Program-made: the position numbers and the translations under genes
Shown: in pieces, positions 1 to 7,820 of the stretch
How the letters are laid out: each line of letters starts with the position of its first letter
Numbering within the stretch: the first letter of the stretch is position 1
From: an uncultured Ruminococcus sp.
GTDB taxonomy: Bacteria; Bacillota; Clostridia; Oscillospirales; Ruminococcaceae
NCBI GenBank assembly: GCA_900752785.1
Contig: CAADWP010000122.1
Span: 1 to 13,276, forward strand
Length of the DNA stretch: 13,276 nucleotides
Direction of reading: 5' to 3'
Notes under the pieces: model-generated
The model's database searches: none
What the model was told of the DNA's origin: nothing
Seen by the model: only the letters and a program-made list of their open reading frames with translations

Positions 1-2449
1 CGTCTCCGTTTGTATCAACGTCTCCGTTAAGCTTACCCTGATCTGTAATCTTATACTTAGTAGGATTAGCTAAGTTCTGCATAATAAGAACAGCGTCTGC
101 AAGATTTACTTCTCCGTCTTCGTTAGTGTCTCCCCAAAGAATATCTTCGCTGCCTGTTGTTGTCTGACTGTCATCCTCAGGATCAAGAGGCTTAACATCG
201 GGATAAAGGAGAGCCATTCCGCCGTAGGACATAAGAGCATCGCCCATATGCCAGAATCTGTGGAGCTTGAATGTGTAATCGTCTGTTCCGCCTGTTGCAT
301 CGTAAACCTTCTTACACTCCTGATACATAGGATCAGATTCATAGCTCTTACGGATTGAAGAGAATGTTGCGCCCGGTTCAAGCTTTGAACCGTCAGGCAT
401 CTCGCCCTTATAGTAATCAGGAATATATACTTCCTCCTCAAATATTCTCTTGAGGCTTCCGTTATGATCCTCGTAAGCAAGACCGATATCGTCGCGTCCG
501 CCGTTCCACTGCTTGCTCAGAAGCTTGTTAGCAAGACGGAGACCCTGTGCTGCAATAGAATCATCCTTAGCTGTTGCAGGATCTGCCTCAGAAGCAGCAA
601 CACCCTTAGCAGCAGCATAATAAATAAGCGTATTACAAAGTGAAGATACACATCCGATATCCCCCTGACCATAGCCTGTGATTGTGCAGGTAAGACTCTG
701 GTTGCCGTTAGGATCATACTTACCTGTCCATGTATCAGGTGTGCAGGTGTAGTCAGTATCAGACTCACCCCAGTCAAGGCTTGAAGGAATAGCATATGAC
801 ATCTCTGTACCGTCTTCTGTAACATAATCAAACTTAGTGTTCTTCTCGAACCATTCGATCCATCTGCTGAGAAGCGCATCAAGAGCATCTTCAAGGCTGA
901 GACCGCCGAACTTCATACCGCCTGTCTTATCACCGTTAATCATTACATCGTAATAAAGCTCTGCAAGACGCTGAGTTGACCATACCTGGTTACCGATCCA
1001 GTGGTTTGAACCCGGGTCAGCATATACAGGGTGAGCAACGTAAGCCATATCATAGAATGTTGCGTGTCCATCAGGATATGTCTCGTAACGACCTCTCCAT
1101 GAGTTTGTACAGCCGCCTGCGAACGGTCCGTCAACAGACTGGAGCCAGAGATACATTTCGATCTGTCTCTTGAGAGATTCCTTATAATCCTCGGAAGCGC
1201 CCTTTGCTTTCATACCTGCATTGATCTTTGAATCATAAAGCAGACCGTAAGCAGCAAGAGGATTCTGATAGAACTGATGTGAATGCGAGCAGCCGATCTG
1301 CCAAGCCCACTGATAATCGCCATAGGAAGCGGTAAGAGCGCCGCCCCATGATGTATACCAAGCCATAAGGAAGTGCTGAGAGCTGTTTGAACCTGTGCCT
1401 GCGCCAACACTGGTATCAGTGATTCTTGTATCCTTGCTGATAGCTTTATAATACTTATCGAACATATCGTTACGACACTGGTCGCCCATCTTACCTGCGA
1501 GAGCAGAAAGATCACCTGTATTAACGCCGTATCTGTTTGCAAAATAAATAGCCTGAATAGCACGATCTTCCGCGTCGGGAGCGTTTGTAAAGGCATACTG
1601 TGCAGGTACCTGATCCTTACCGTTGAAGATAGCTTTGATACCGTTTCCGTTATCGCCCTGCTTATCTGTATTACCGTATTTAAGTTCTTCAAGACAAGGC
1701 TGAGGAACTGTCTCAAAGCAAGACTCCTGCTCGCCTCTCTGGAAAGTATTGATGAATACGAAATCTCCGGTGCCTGCACCTGGTGTTCCGCCGCCGAAAC
1801 CATACCAGTCGTCAACGTCAGCCAGCCAGTTCATAAGGTAATAGCCGTTATCGCTGCCGTATGCGGACTTGAAAATATCAAAATAAGGATTGGCAGCTTT
1901 ACCGCCTACCTGCTTTACAGGATATGCATCGGGCGTATCGCCTTCCTCAGCTGAATCAGCTTCAAGTTTGCTAAGCTTCCAAATTGAGCTGTAGTCGATA
2001 TCGTCTCTGTTGTGAGCCTTTGACCAGCCAGGGATCATAGCCTCAAGAGTTGTCCATGCTTTTTTAAGATCGCTGGAACCGCTGATAACACCTTTTTCAG
2101 CAAGTACATCATGCATAGATGCGATCCATACAATATAGGACATAGCCTCTGATGTTGTCTCATGACCGTAGTCGGGAGCCTCGACGCAGAGTGTTTCTAC
2201 AGAGTGGTAAGGAATACCGAAAGAATCGCCGCCGTTGTTCGTCTTACTAAGGTATCCGTTTTCTACACCGTTTGTGATAACATCATCGTATAAAGACTCA
2301 AACATTGCAGCATATGATTCGTTAGCGCCGCCTTCTGTAGCCTTTGGATTTGTCCAAGCTGCCGAACCCAATGCAGGAACTACTGCTGTAGCTGTAGTTG
2401 CAGCTGCAAGAACACCGGCAACGAGAGCCTTATTCTTTTTGCTTATCAT
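1..2449 (-). CDS. Family 48 glycoside hydrolase (cellulosomal processive exoglucanase) with C-terminal dockerin, 3' end cut by window edge
   Basis: This is a secreted cellulase of the CelS/CelF type, which releases cellobiose processively from cellulose chain ends. I translated 816 codons in one uninterrupted frame. Residues 1 to about 31 are a signal peptide (MISKKNK, hydrophobic Ala/Val/Leu core, small residues before AW). The GH48 catalytic module covers about residues 35-755. It contains VEAPDYGHETTSEA with Glu90 and Glu101, the same 11-residue spacing as Glu44 and Glu55 (acid catalyst) in CelF. It also has the family block TNAPDAE (about residues 320-330) and many Trp/Tyr residues typical of the substrate tunnel. 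A short acidic/Thr linker (DPEDDSQTTTGSED) leads to a type I dockerin from residue 773: DTNEDGEVNLAD is a complete calcium-binding loop plus helix, and the second repeat begins at GDVDTNGD and runs off the window. The start at 2449 has a GAGGGG ribosome binding site. Inferred role: scaffoldin-borne exocellulase. Family assignment is secure; the cohesin partner is unknown. Confidence 0.96.
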   Translation of the reverse strand, partial: MISKKNKALVAGVLAAATTATAVVPALGSAAWTNPKATEGGANESYAAMFESLYDDVITNGVENGYLSKTNNGGDSFGIPYHSVETLCVEAPDYGHETTSEAMSYIVWIASMHDVLAEKGVISGSSDLKKAWTTLEAMIPGWSKAHNRDDIDYSSIWKLSKLEADSAEEGDTPDAYPVKQVGGKAANPYFDIFKSAYGSDNGYYLMNWLADVDDWYGFGGGTPGAGTGDFVFINTFQRGEQESCFETVPQPCLEELKYGNTDKQGDNGNGIKAIFNGKDQVPAQYAFTNAPDAEDRAIQAIYFANRYGVNTGDLSALAGKMGDQCRNDMFDKYYKAISKDTRITDTSVGAGTGSNSSQHFLMAWYTSWGGALTASYGDYQWAWQIGCSHSHQFYQNPLAAYGLLYDSKINAGMKAKGASEDYKESLKRQIEMYLWLQSVDGPFAGGCTNSWRGRYETYPDGHATFYDMAYVAHPVYADPGSNHWIGNQVWSTQRLAELYYDVMINGDKTGGMKFGGLSLEDALDALLSRWIEWFEKNTKFDYVTEDGTEMSYAIPSSLDWGESDTDYTCTPDTWTGKYDPNGNQSLTCTITGYGQGDIGCVSSLCNTLIYYAAAKGVAASEADPATAKDDSIAAQGLRLANKLLSKQWNGGRDDIGLAYEDHNGSLKRIFEEEVYIPDYYKGEMPDGSKLEPGATFSSIRKSYESDPMYQECKKVYDATGGTDDYTFKLHRFWHMGDALMSYGGMALLYPDVKPLDPEDDSQTTTGSEDILWGDTNEDGEVNLADAVLIMQNLANPTKYKITDQGKLNGDVDTNGD

Positions 2450-2518
2450 TTGAAATTTCCCCTCTCATAAAAATTTTTAATTGAAATGATTTAATGAAAA
2501 AATGAATAATACTCGCAC

Positions 2519-2532
2519 ACCGCCGAAGCGGT
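2519..2532 (-). promoter_or_regulatory. UUCG-tetraloop hairpin in the GH48 5' leader
   Basis: In the predicted GH48 leader, ACCGC and GCGGU form a perfect 5-bp stem closed by C(UUCG)G, the exceptionally stable tetraloop type. Flanking bases could add wobble pairs. It lies about 70 nt upstream of the start codon. It is not followed directly by a U-tract, so it is not an ordinary terminator. An mRNA-stabilising or regulatory role is inferred. I recognise no riboswitch class here. Confidence 0.5.
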
Positions 2533-2618
2533 ACACTTTAAAAATACTTCGTCCACTGTGAGCCTAAAAAATATAAAGATATGTAAAGGCGCACAATTCT
2601 CAAACTATTTTCATAATT

Positions 2619-2647
2619 ATTATATTCCACAAATAAAGTCATGTCAA
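2619..2647 (-). promoter_or_regulatory. Perfect consensus sigma-A promoter of the GH48 gene
   Basis: On the minus strand, TTGACA (2647-2642) and TATAAT (2624-2619) are separated by exactly 17 bases, a full consensus match in both hexamers. The expected transcription start is near 2612, giving a leader of about 160 nt before the GH48 start codon. Such a strong core promoter fits GH48 being a highly expressed cellulosome component. Control would then have to come from operators or from the leader. Confidence 0.8.
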
Positions 2648-2688
2648 CAGTTTCACAGTTTTTATTAATTCATTCAGAAATATTTTGG

Positions 2689-2706
2689 TGCTATGCACAC
2701 ATAGCA
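2689..2706. promoter_or_regulatory. 18-bp palindrome, candidate operator upstream of the GH48 promoter
   Basis: TGCTATG and CATAGCA form perfect 7-bp arms around a 4-base centre. The centre lies about 50 bases upstream of the GH48 -35 box and about 85 bases upstream of the predicted transcription start, a usual position for a dimeric activator. It stands out in otherwise AT-rich sequence. The binding protein is unknown, and I do not recognise this as a published site. Confidence 0.4.
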
Positions 2707-2829
2707 GAACTCTTTTTTGTATATTTTGTCATGTCGTTTGTATTCAAAAAAAATCATTTATGTACTAATGATTAACTCTAAATATTTTTTAATTTTACTT
2801 TGCAACATTCATTTCTTTTACAATAATCT

Positions 2830-2859
2830 TTCACAAAATTCACATATTAACGTTATAAT
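2830..2859 (+). promoter_or_regulatory. Candidate sigma-A promoter of the ABC operon
   Basis: TTCACA (2830-2835) and a perfect TATAAT (2854-2859) are separated by 18 bases. Transcription would start near 2866, leaving a leader of roughly 200 nt before the ATPase start codon. The -35 box is one base off consensus. AT-rich DNA gives chance matches, so confidence is moderate. Confidence 0.45.
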
Positions 2860-2989
2860 ATTTAGCGGTAAGCTAACACACGTTATAGTTTGCTCACAAT
2901 CGAATTAACATTTTATTCATTAATTATTAATTTCACGTTTATGTTTTTTTGAGATAATAACACAATGGTATGTTATGTTGAACAAGCTC

Positions 2990-3018
2990 AGCGTACGCCG
3001 ACTGCACCGGCATACGCT
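2990..3018 (+). promoter_or_regulatory. Imperfect 11-bp hairpin in the ABC-operon leader
   Basis: AGCGTACGCCG (2990-3000) pairs with CGGCATACGCT (3008-3018) with a single C/A mismatch, around a 7-base loop. It lies about 45 bases upstream of the ATPase start codon and is clearly more GC-rich than the surrounding sequence. No T-tract follows, so it is not a classical terminator. It could be an operator or an RNA structure affecting translation or mRNA stability. Confidence 0.4.
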
Positions 3019-3062
3019 TGTCAACTGACGTGTGCCGAAATTTACACGAAAGGAGCATATCC

Positions 3063-4094
3063 ATGATAAAAATCGAAAATCTCACTAAATTTTACGGCAG
3101 CAATCGTGCTGTAAACAATATCAGTTTTACTATAAACGATAACGAAATACTTGGATTTCTTGGACCAAACGGAGCCGGAAAATCCACAACCATGAATATG
3201 ATCGCAGGATACCTTCCAATGTCCGGAGGAACAGTCAGTATTTATGACTGCGACATCACAAAAGATCCTGTCAAGGCGAAAAGAAACATTGGCTATCTTC
3301 CCGAAATACCTCCGGTATATCCCGATATGAAGGTCTGCGAATATCTTTCCTTCTGCGCAGGACTGAAAAAGATTCCCGCAGGAGAAAGAAAGAACGAGAT
3401 CAAGCGCGTTTCTGAGCTTCTTAAAATTACAGACGTCAGCAAAAAGCTTATACGCAATCTCTCAAAGGGATATAAGCAGCGCGTCGGCTTTGCGCAGGCT
3501 CTCCTCGGGAATCCGAAATTTTTAATTTTGGACGAACCTACCGTCGGTCTTGATCCGAATCAGGTGATCGAGGTAAGAAATATAATCCGCGACCTGAAAA
3601 AAGAGCATTCCGTTATTTTCAGTTCTCATATTCTAAGCGAGGTAAGCGAGGTCTGCGACCGTGTCGTTATCATAAACAAAGGCGACATAAGAGCGATCGA
3701 CACTATTGAAAATCTCGAAAAATCATTCCGCAGCGCTCTCCTCCTCCACATTAAGGTCAAAGGCAGCAAAAGCAAAGCCGCTTCGATCATTGAGATCGCC
3801 AAAGGCGTTAAAGAGATCACCGCCATCGACGACGAAGGCAGCGATATCTATTCGTTTACCGTTCAGCTTGACGGCGACGCCGACATAGTCAGAAGCGAAA
3901 TAATGGCCGAACTTATTAAAAGCGGCGTAAATATACTTGAAATTTACACCGATAAGCCAAATCTCGAAAGTATATTTATCGAGCTTATTAATCGTCCAGT
4001 TCAAAAAAACAAGCTCTCCGACCTGCTTGACGAGATAGTTCCCGACGAAAAAAATACCTCCGGAGAAGCAGCGGAAGAAAAGGAGGAAAAGTAA
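3063..4094 (+). CDS. ABC transporter ATP-binding protein, GldA-like (343 aa)
   Basis: This is the cytoplasmic ATPase that powers the permease encoded next to it. All nucleotide-binding motifs are visible: Walker A GPNGAGKST (34-42), GYLPE at the Q-loop position (77-81, Glu where many ABC proteins have Gln, a common variant in this subfamily), signature LSKGYKQR (133-140), Walker B FLILDEPT (153-160), D-loop GLDP (162-165) and switch His189 in SSHIL. Residues from about 225 form the C-terminal domain of the drug/gliding-type ABC ATPases. The last 30 residues are a strongly acidic, charged tail (EEKEEK at the end). I chose the ATG at 3063 because AGGAG lies 8 bases upstream and the protein then begins MIKIENLTKFYG, as family members do. 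A TTG start at 3018 would add 15 unrelated residues and lie inside a hairpin. It is the first gene of a four-gene operon; the substrate is unknown. Confidence 0.93.
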   Translation: MIKIENLTKFYGSNRAVNNISFTINDNEILGFLGPNGAGKSTTMNMIAGYLPMSGGTVSIYDCDITKDPVKAKRNIGYLPEIPPVYPDMKVCEYLSFCAGLKKIPAGERKNEIKRVSELLKITDVSKKLIRNLSKGYKQRVGFAQALLGNPKFLILDEPTVGLDPNQVIEVRNIIRDLKKEHSVIFSSHILSEVSEVCDRVVIINKGDIRAIDTIENLEKSFRSALLLHIKVKGSKSKAASIIEIAKGVKEITAIDDEGSDIYSFTVQLDGDADIVRSEIMAELIKSGVNILEIYTDKPNLESIFIELINRPVQKNKLSDLLDEIVPDEKNTSGEAAEEKEEK

Positions 4095-4095
4095 G

Positions 4096-4827
4096 ATGTT
4101 TCCTATTTATAAAAAAGAATTGCAGTCGTTTTTCTTCACGCCTTTTGCATACACGATAACCGGACTGTTTCTTCTCCTGTTTACATATATGTTAGTTGCG
4201 GCAATCGCCAACGTTGAAGGTCATTTCATTTATTTCTCATTCACCGAGGTGTTTTACAACGCCATAATCTACTTTATTTTCCTCATACCGATACTTACCA
4301 TGCGAACCTTTGCGGACGAGCGAAAATTCGGCACGGAGGTTCTTCTCATGACCTCTCCCGTAAGCGTTCTGAAAATAGTTCTCGCCAAATTTTTGGCAAA
4401 CGTAACGGTGTTTATTTTCATGATCGCCGGAACAGCCGTATTCCCGATAATTACCGAGGCTAACGGCGAGGTCGTATACAGCCAGCTCATCTGCGCGTAT
4501 ATCGGCTTTTTCCTCTGGGGAACAATGTTCATATGCGTGGGAATGCTTATTTCCTCGTTTACCGAAAACTCGATCATCGCCGCAATCATCGGCGAACTTA
4601 TAATGTTCGGTTTCCTTTTCCTCGACGATTTTGCAAATACCGGCTTTATAGCGCAGTATCCTAAGCTTCGGTCGGTATTGAATTCCTTTGCGGCTCAGCC
4701 GAGATTCGCATATTTTTCTCAAGGCTTTATCCGCCTTTCCGACATAGTTTTCTTCCTCTCGGCAATTATCGTGCTTCTCGCTTGGAACTATATTTCAATC
4801 GAGAAAAAACGTTGGAACAGGGGGTAA
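4096..4827 (+). CDS. ABC-2 type permease, GldF-like (243 aa)
   Basis: This is the membrane component of the ABC system. It starts 1 base after the ATPase stop codon, with AGGAGG nine bases upstream of the ATG. Six hydrophobic helices are visible at about residues 18-37, 52-69, 99-118, 131-153, 160-178 and 213-233. The segment TMRTFADERKFGTEVLLMTS (68-87) matches the conserved cytoplasmic motif after the second helix in ABC-2/GldF permeases (MRxxAEExxxGTxELLLT). The length is usual for GldF-like proteins. In Bacteroidota, GldF works with GldA and GldG in gliding. Here there is no sign of gliding machinery, so export or remodelling of an envelope substrate is only an inference. Confidence 0.9.
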   Translation: MFPIYKKELQSFFFTPFAYTITGLFLLLFTYMLVAAIANVEGHFIYFSFTEVFYNAIIYFIFLIPILTMRTFADERKFGTEVLLMTSPVSVLKIVLAKFLANVTVFIFMIAGTAVFPIITEANGEVVYSQLICAYIGFFLWGTMFICVGMLISSFTENSIIAAIIGELIMFGFLFLDDFANTGFIAQYPKLRSVLNSFAAQPRFAYFSQGFIRLSDIVFFLSAIIVLLAWNYISIEKKRWNRG

Positions 4828-4833
4828 TTCCGC

Positions 4834-6333
4834 ATGAAAAACAAAAAATTCAACCTTTCGGGCGCCGTTGCTTTCGCCATGGCGGTTCTCTTGCTTATTA
4901 TATTCGTTCCCATTAACCTGATCGCCGGCTATAAAGACAAGGTATATGATATGACTCCTGCAAAGAAATACACCCTCAACGATATTACTGTGAAACTTCT
5001 CAACGATACATCTGACAAGCAGATCGAAGTATACTTCCTCTTGGACAGACTTGAAGCCTTAAAGGAAACTCCCGATTATCTTGCGCTCTATCATACCCTT
5101 ACTCAGCTCAGGGACAGGGATAATATCGAGCTTATCTGCTTTGACCCGAATGAAAAGCCGGAAATGGCAACCGCTCTCGACCCCTCGGGTATTCTCGGAG
5201 TTGAACGCGCTGACGTTTTCATAAAATGCGGCGATATCATAAAGCGTGTAAGTAATGATAAGATCTTCCAGAAAACGTCCGACGGAATCATCCAGTATGC
5301 CGGCGAGGAGCTTATTGCCGGCGCAATAAAAACTTGTACAAGCGGTTCGCTGCCTACAATATATTTTTTACAGGGTCACGGCGAAAAATCAGTCGAAACA
5401 AACTACAGCACCTATGCAAAAACCGTCAAAGCGAACAACTACGACGCTAAGGATCTCAATCTTGCAGAAGAACTTAAAATTCCGGAAAATACTGCGATAA
5501 TCTATCTCGTTGCACCTCAGGAGGATATCAGCGACGCCGAAAGAACGCTTCTTATGGATTTCCTTGACAACGGAGGCTCGGTTTCAATGCTCCTGCCGCC
5601 CTGCGAAACAAAGGGACGTTTTGAAAATATCGAATATATTCTCCGTAAATTCGGCATCGAAATAGATTACAACATAGTTGCCGATTCAAATCCCGTAAAT
5701 CAGCTTGAAAACCGCGAATCCGTTCAGGATCCTTATTTCTTTAAAGTTGAATATCCTCCGAAAACCGACGAATTCACCGAGGATCTGACTACCGACCTTA
5801 ACTATGCGCTTTCTAAAGGAATTTATAAAAACGGCATTTCCAATGCGCGCAGCATGACTCAGCTCCCCGACAATCAGTTTGAGAACAACGGTAATTTTGA
5901 GGTATCGTCCATTATAAGAAATATCAGCGATACAAGCGGCAAGTATACTACCGAAAGCAAAGCTATGGGCGGAGACGGAGAAACTACCGTATACGCAAAC
6001 GATAAACTCAGCGGCGTTCAGCTTGACTTCGGATTCTACTCCTACAACAAATCCACAGGCGGAAAGCTTTTCACTATCGGTTCGTCGGATATGATCGACA
6101 ACGACGGTGTTACATACGACGTTTCGGGAACACAGTTCCTTACGCTTCTCTCAAACACATGGCTAAAGGATATTGACGTAGATATGGGTATCGGAAACAA
6201 ATCCAACGCTTATGATACACTTGAATTTGCCGACGCCAAGGCTGCAAAAAAGGTCATGGTTAAGACGACCGTTCTCCCGATCTCGATCATGATCTTCGGT
6301 ATTTTGGTATGGCTCAAGAGGAGACACGCGTAA
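4834..6333 (+). CDS. GldG-family ABC accessory protein, membrane anchored at both ends (499 aa)
   Basis: This is the large partner of the permease, resembling GldG and the ABC-type auxiliary transport domain family (PF09822-type). An N-terminal transmembrane helix (about 9-31) is followed by a conserved extracytoplasmic start (KKYTLNDITVKLLN, 44-57), a Rossmann-like region with FLQGHGEKS (178-186), and the typical segment DISDAERTLLMDFLDNGGSV (231-250). A second hydrophobic helix lies near residues 479-494, followed by a short basic tail (LKRRHA). Most of the protein is therefore expected outside the membrane. It starts 6 bases after the permease stop, with AGGGGG as ribosome binding site. 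Its stop codon overlaps the next start by one base. Its biochemical role is not established even in well-studied relatives. Confidence 0.88.
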   Translation: MKNKKFNLSGAVAFAMAVLLLIIFVPINLIAGYKDKVYDMTPAKKYTLNDITVKLLNDTSDKQIEVYFLLDRLEALKETPDYLALYHTLTQLRDRDNIELICFDPNEKPEMATALDPSGILGVERADVFIKCGDIIKRVSNDKIFQKTSDGIIQYAGEELIAGAIKTCTSGSLPTIYFLQGHGEKSVETNYSTYAKTVKANNYDAKDLNLAEELKIPENTAIIYLVAPQEDISDAERTLLMDFLDNGGSVSMLLPPCETKGRFENIEYILRKFGIEIDYNIVADSNPVNQLENRESVQDPYFFKVEYPPKTDEFTEDLTTDLNYALSKGIYKNGISNARSMTQLPDNQFENNGNFEVSSIIRNISDTSGKYTTESKAMGGDGETTVYANDKLSGVQLDFGFYSYNKSTGGKLFTIGSSDMIDNDGVTYDVSGTQFLTLLSNTWLKDIDVDMGIGNKSNAYDTLEFADAKAAKKVMVKTTVLPISIMIFGILVWLKRRHA

Positions 6334-7721
6334 TGAAAAAAACAATTATCGCTTTGATCGTTCTTCTTATCGCCGCCGGAGTTTCTGTCGGAGCTTTTCT
6401 CGGCGTTAAGAAAAATAAAGAAAACGACGACAAAAAACAAGCCTCCGAGCGTGCGGATCTGAATTTGCTGCAATTTGACTCGGAAAGCATAAAAAAAATC
6501 GACTTTGACTGCGCCGACGGAAATTATACCGTGGAGCTTAACGACGGTCTATGGTCGCTGACAAGCGAAGACCAGTTTCCTCTGGATCAGACATATCTCC
6601 AGCTTCTTTGCACCTACTCGGGTCAGCTTACCGCAGAAACAAGCTTTTCAAGCGATAATCCTGCCGAATACGGTCTGGATAAACCCGACAAAATCACGCT
6701 CTCTGACGGTGAAAACAGCTACAAAATTTATGTCGGAAACGCCAGTCCAACCGGTGATTATTACTATATTTCCATTGACGGCAGGGATAAGATATACGCA
6801 GTAAAAACCACTTACGGCAGCGTTCTGAAAGCGGAGAAAATGATGCTCAAATCAAAGGATTTTATCCCCTATGACAGCAGTCAGATCGCTGAGATCACCG
6901 TTATACGCAACGGAAAGACAGTTTACGATCTTTCCTATGACAAGGATCAGGATACATGGGCGATGTCTGAAGATTTTTCAAATCTGACTTTCGACGTTAC
7001 AAGCGTGACGACAATGGTCGCAAACCTTACGAGACTTTCAGCCTCCTTTGAAAATATGCTGGACGAAAATCTTACCGATCTTTCAAAATACGGCTTTGAT
7101 TCCCCGACAGCCGAAGCAGTTTTCAAGGGTCTGGACGGCAGCGAATGCAGATTTCTTTTTAATGACATACTTGATCCGAAGGGCAATTATACTTACGTTC
7201 TTGAAAAAAATTCCGGACAGGTAACGATGTTCTCAAAATTTGACGTTGATTTCATCAATTATACCCCCTTGGATTTCCTGCTGACAAATATGCCTATAGC
7301 CGATATAACAAGGGTAAGAAGCGTTGAATTTACCTTTGACGGCGCTGAAAAGGAAACATATTCAATGAATGTCAAGGAAAATAAGGCTAACTGCTGCGGC
7401 AAAGACATTGATCTCAGCGACGGCAGCATGAATATTGCGTTCCGTAATTTCTTTAATAGCTTTGCCGTTCTGAAAATCAGCGCTATCGACATGGAAGCTT
7501 CTCCCGATCTTAAAGACCCGATCCTGACGGCTGTTTTCGGTCTTGAGGACGGCTCGGAAAAGACATATCAGCTCACCGACGCCGGAAACGGAAAATATTA
7601 CGCATTTATCAACGGCGAATATATCGGCGCTCTTATGGACGCTGAAAGGGTAAAAGGCATTAACTCGATCGCCGATTTCCGCGAACGACTGTTTAAAGCT
7701 GCAGAAATAGATATTGATTGA
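6333..7721 (+). CDS. DUF4340 domain-containing membrane-anchored protein (462 aa)
   Basis: This is the last gene of the operon, translationally coupled to the GldG-like gene through a TAATG overlap. AGAGGAG nine bases upstream supports the ATG at 6333; an in-frame ATG at 6309 lies inside the preceding gene and lacks a comparable site. Residues 4-24 form an uncleaved signal anchor followed by a charged linker (KKNKENDDKK). The rest is extracytoplasmic and contains DUF4340-type repeats. The first has EYGLDKP (112-118) followed by GNASPTGDYYY (135-145). The second has KYGFDSP (252-258) followed by FKGLDGSECRFLF. A weaker third copy lies near DPILTAVFGLEDGSEKTYQL toward the C-terminus. DUF4340 has no known activity, but its genes commonly sit beside GldG-like ABC modules, which supports a joint complex. 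A role as substrate-binding or assembly subunit is inference. Confidence 0.87.
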   Translation: MKKTIIALIVLLIAAGVSVGAFLGVKKNKENDDKKQASERADLNLLQFDSESIKKIDFDCADGNYTVELNDGLWSLTSEDQFPLDQTYLQLLCTYSGQLTAETSFSSDNPAEYGLDKPDKITLSDGENSYKIYVGNASPTGDYYYISIDGRDKIYAVKTTYGSVLKAEKMMLKSKDFIPYDSSQIAEITVIRNGKTVYDLSYDKDQDTWAMSEDFSNLTFDVTSVTTMVANLTRLSASFENMLDENLTDLSKYGFDSPTAEAVFKGLDGSECRFLFNDILDPKGNYTYVLEKNSGQVTMFSKFDVDFINYTPLDFLLTNMPIADITRVRSVEFTFDGAEKETYSMNVKENKANCCGKDIDLSDGSMNIAFRNFFNSFAVLKISAIDMEASPDLKDPILTAVFGLEDGSEKTYQLTDAGNGKYYAFINGEYIGALMDAERVKGINSIADFRERLFKAAEIDID

Positions 7722-7791
7722 TTCAGTGCAGCATATCATAGAGATATTGTAATTTTTCTTAATATTATGCTGATTCTGCTTTTGACAGATC

Positions 7792-7819
7792 AAAGGGCGT
7801 TCATCCGAACGCCCTTTTT
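7792..7819 (+). terminator. Intrinsic terminator at the end of the ABC operon (convergent with spoIVA)
   Basis: A perfect 11-bp stem (7792-7802 with 7807-7817, arms AAAGGGCGTTC and GAACGCCCTTT) with the 4-base loop ATCC is followed by further T and TTATTATAA. It lies 70 bases after the DUF4340 stop. It directly abuts the spoIVA stop codon on the other strand, where only a short T-run follows the hairpin. It works best for the plus-strand operon but may act in both directions. Confidence 0.9.
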
Positions 7820-7820
7820 A

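Larger units (their letters stand above)
2450..3062. other. AT-rich divergent intergenic region between GH48 and the ABC operon
   Basis: This is 613 bases without a supported gene. It holds divergent promoter candidates, the 18-bp palindrome, the GH48 leader and the leader of the ABC operon. The only open frame of note (2717-2908, plus) starts at TTG, has no convincing ribosome binding site and has a composition expected of AT-rich noncoding DNA. The 8-mer ACGTTATA occurs twice, 30 bases apart, at 2850-2857 and 2880-2887; the first copy overlaps the plus-strand -10 box. Confidence 0.7.

Noticed and set aside
1210..1815. 201-aa minus-strand open frame, together with other open frames at 106-480, 517-894 and 943-1134
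   Set aside because: They lie out of frame inside the GH48-dockerin gene, whose own frame reads through without stops and matches the family throughout.
2717..2908. 63-aa plus-strand open frame in the divergent intergenic region
   Set aside because: TTG start, no convincing ribosome binding site, and a composition expected from AT-rich noncoding DNA; it overlaps a likely promoter.
3018..3062. N-terminal extension of the ATPase from a TTG start
   Set aside because: The ATG at 3063 has the ribosome binding site and begins exactly where ABC ATPases begin. The extension also lies against the hairpin.
7729..7772. CAGCATA/TATGCTG inverted repeat just after the DUF4340 gene
   Set aside because: The 7-bp arms are about 30 bases apart with only a short inner helix; the strong terminator follows immediately and explains the end of the operon.
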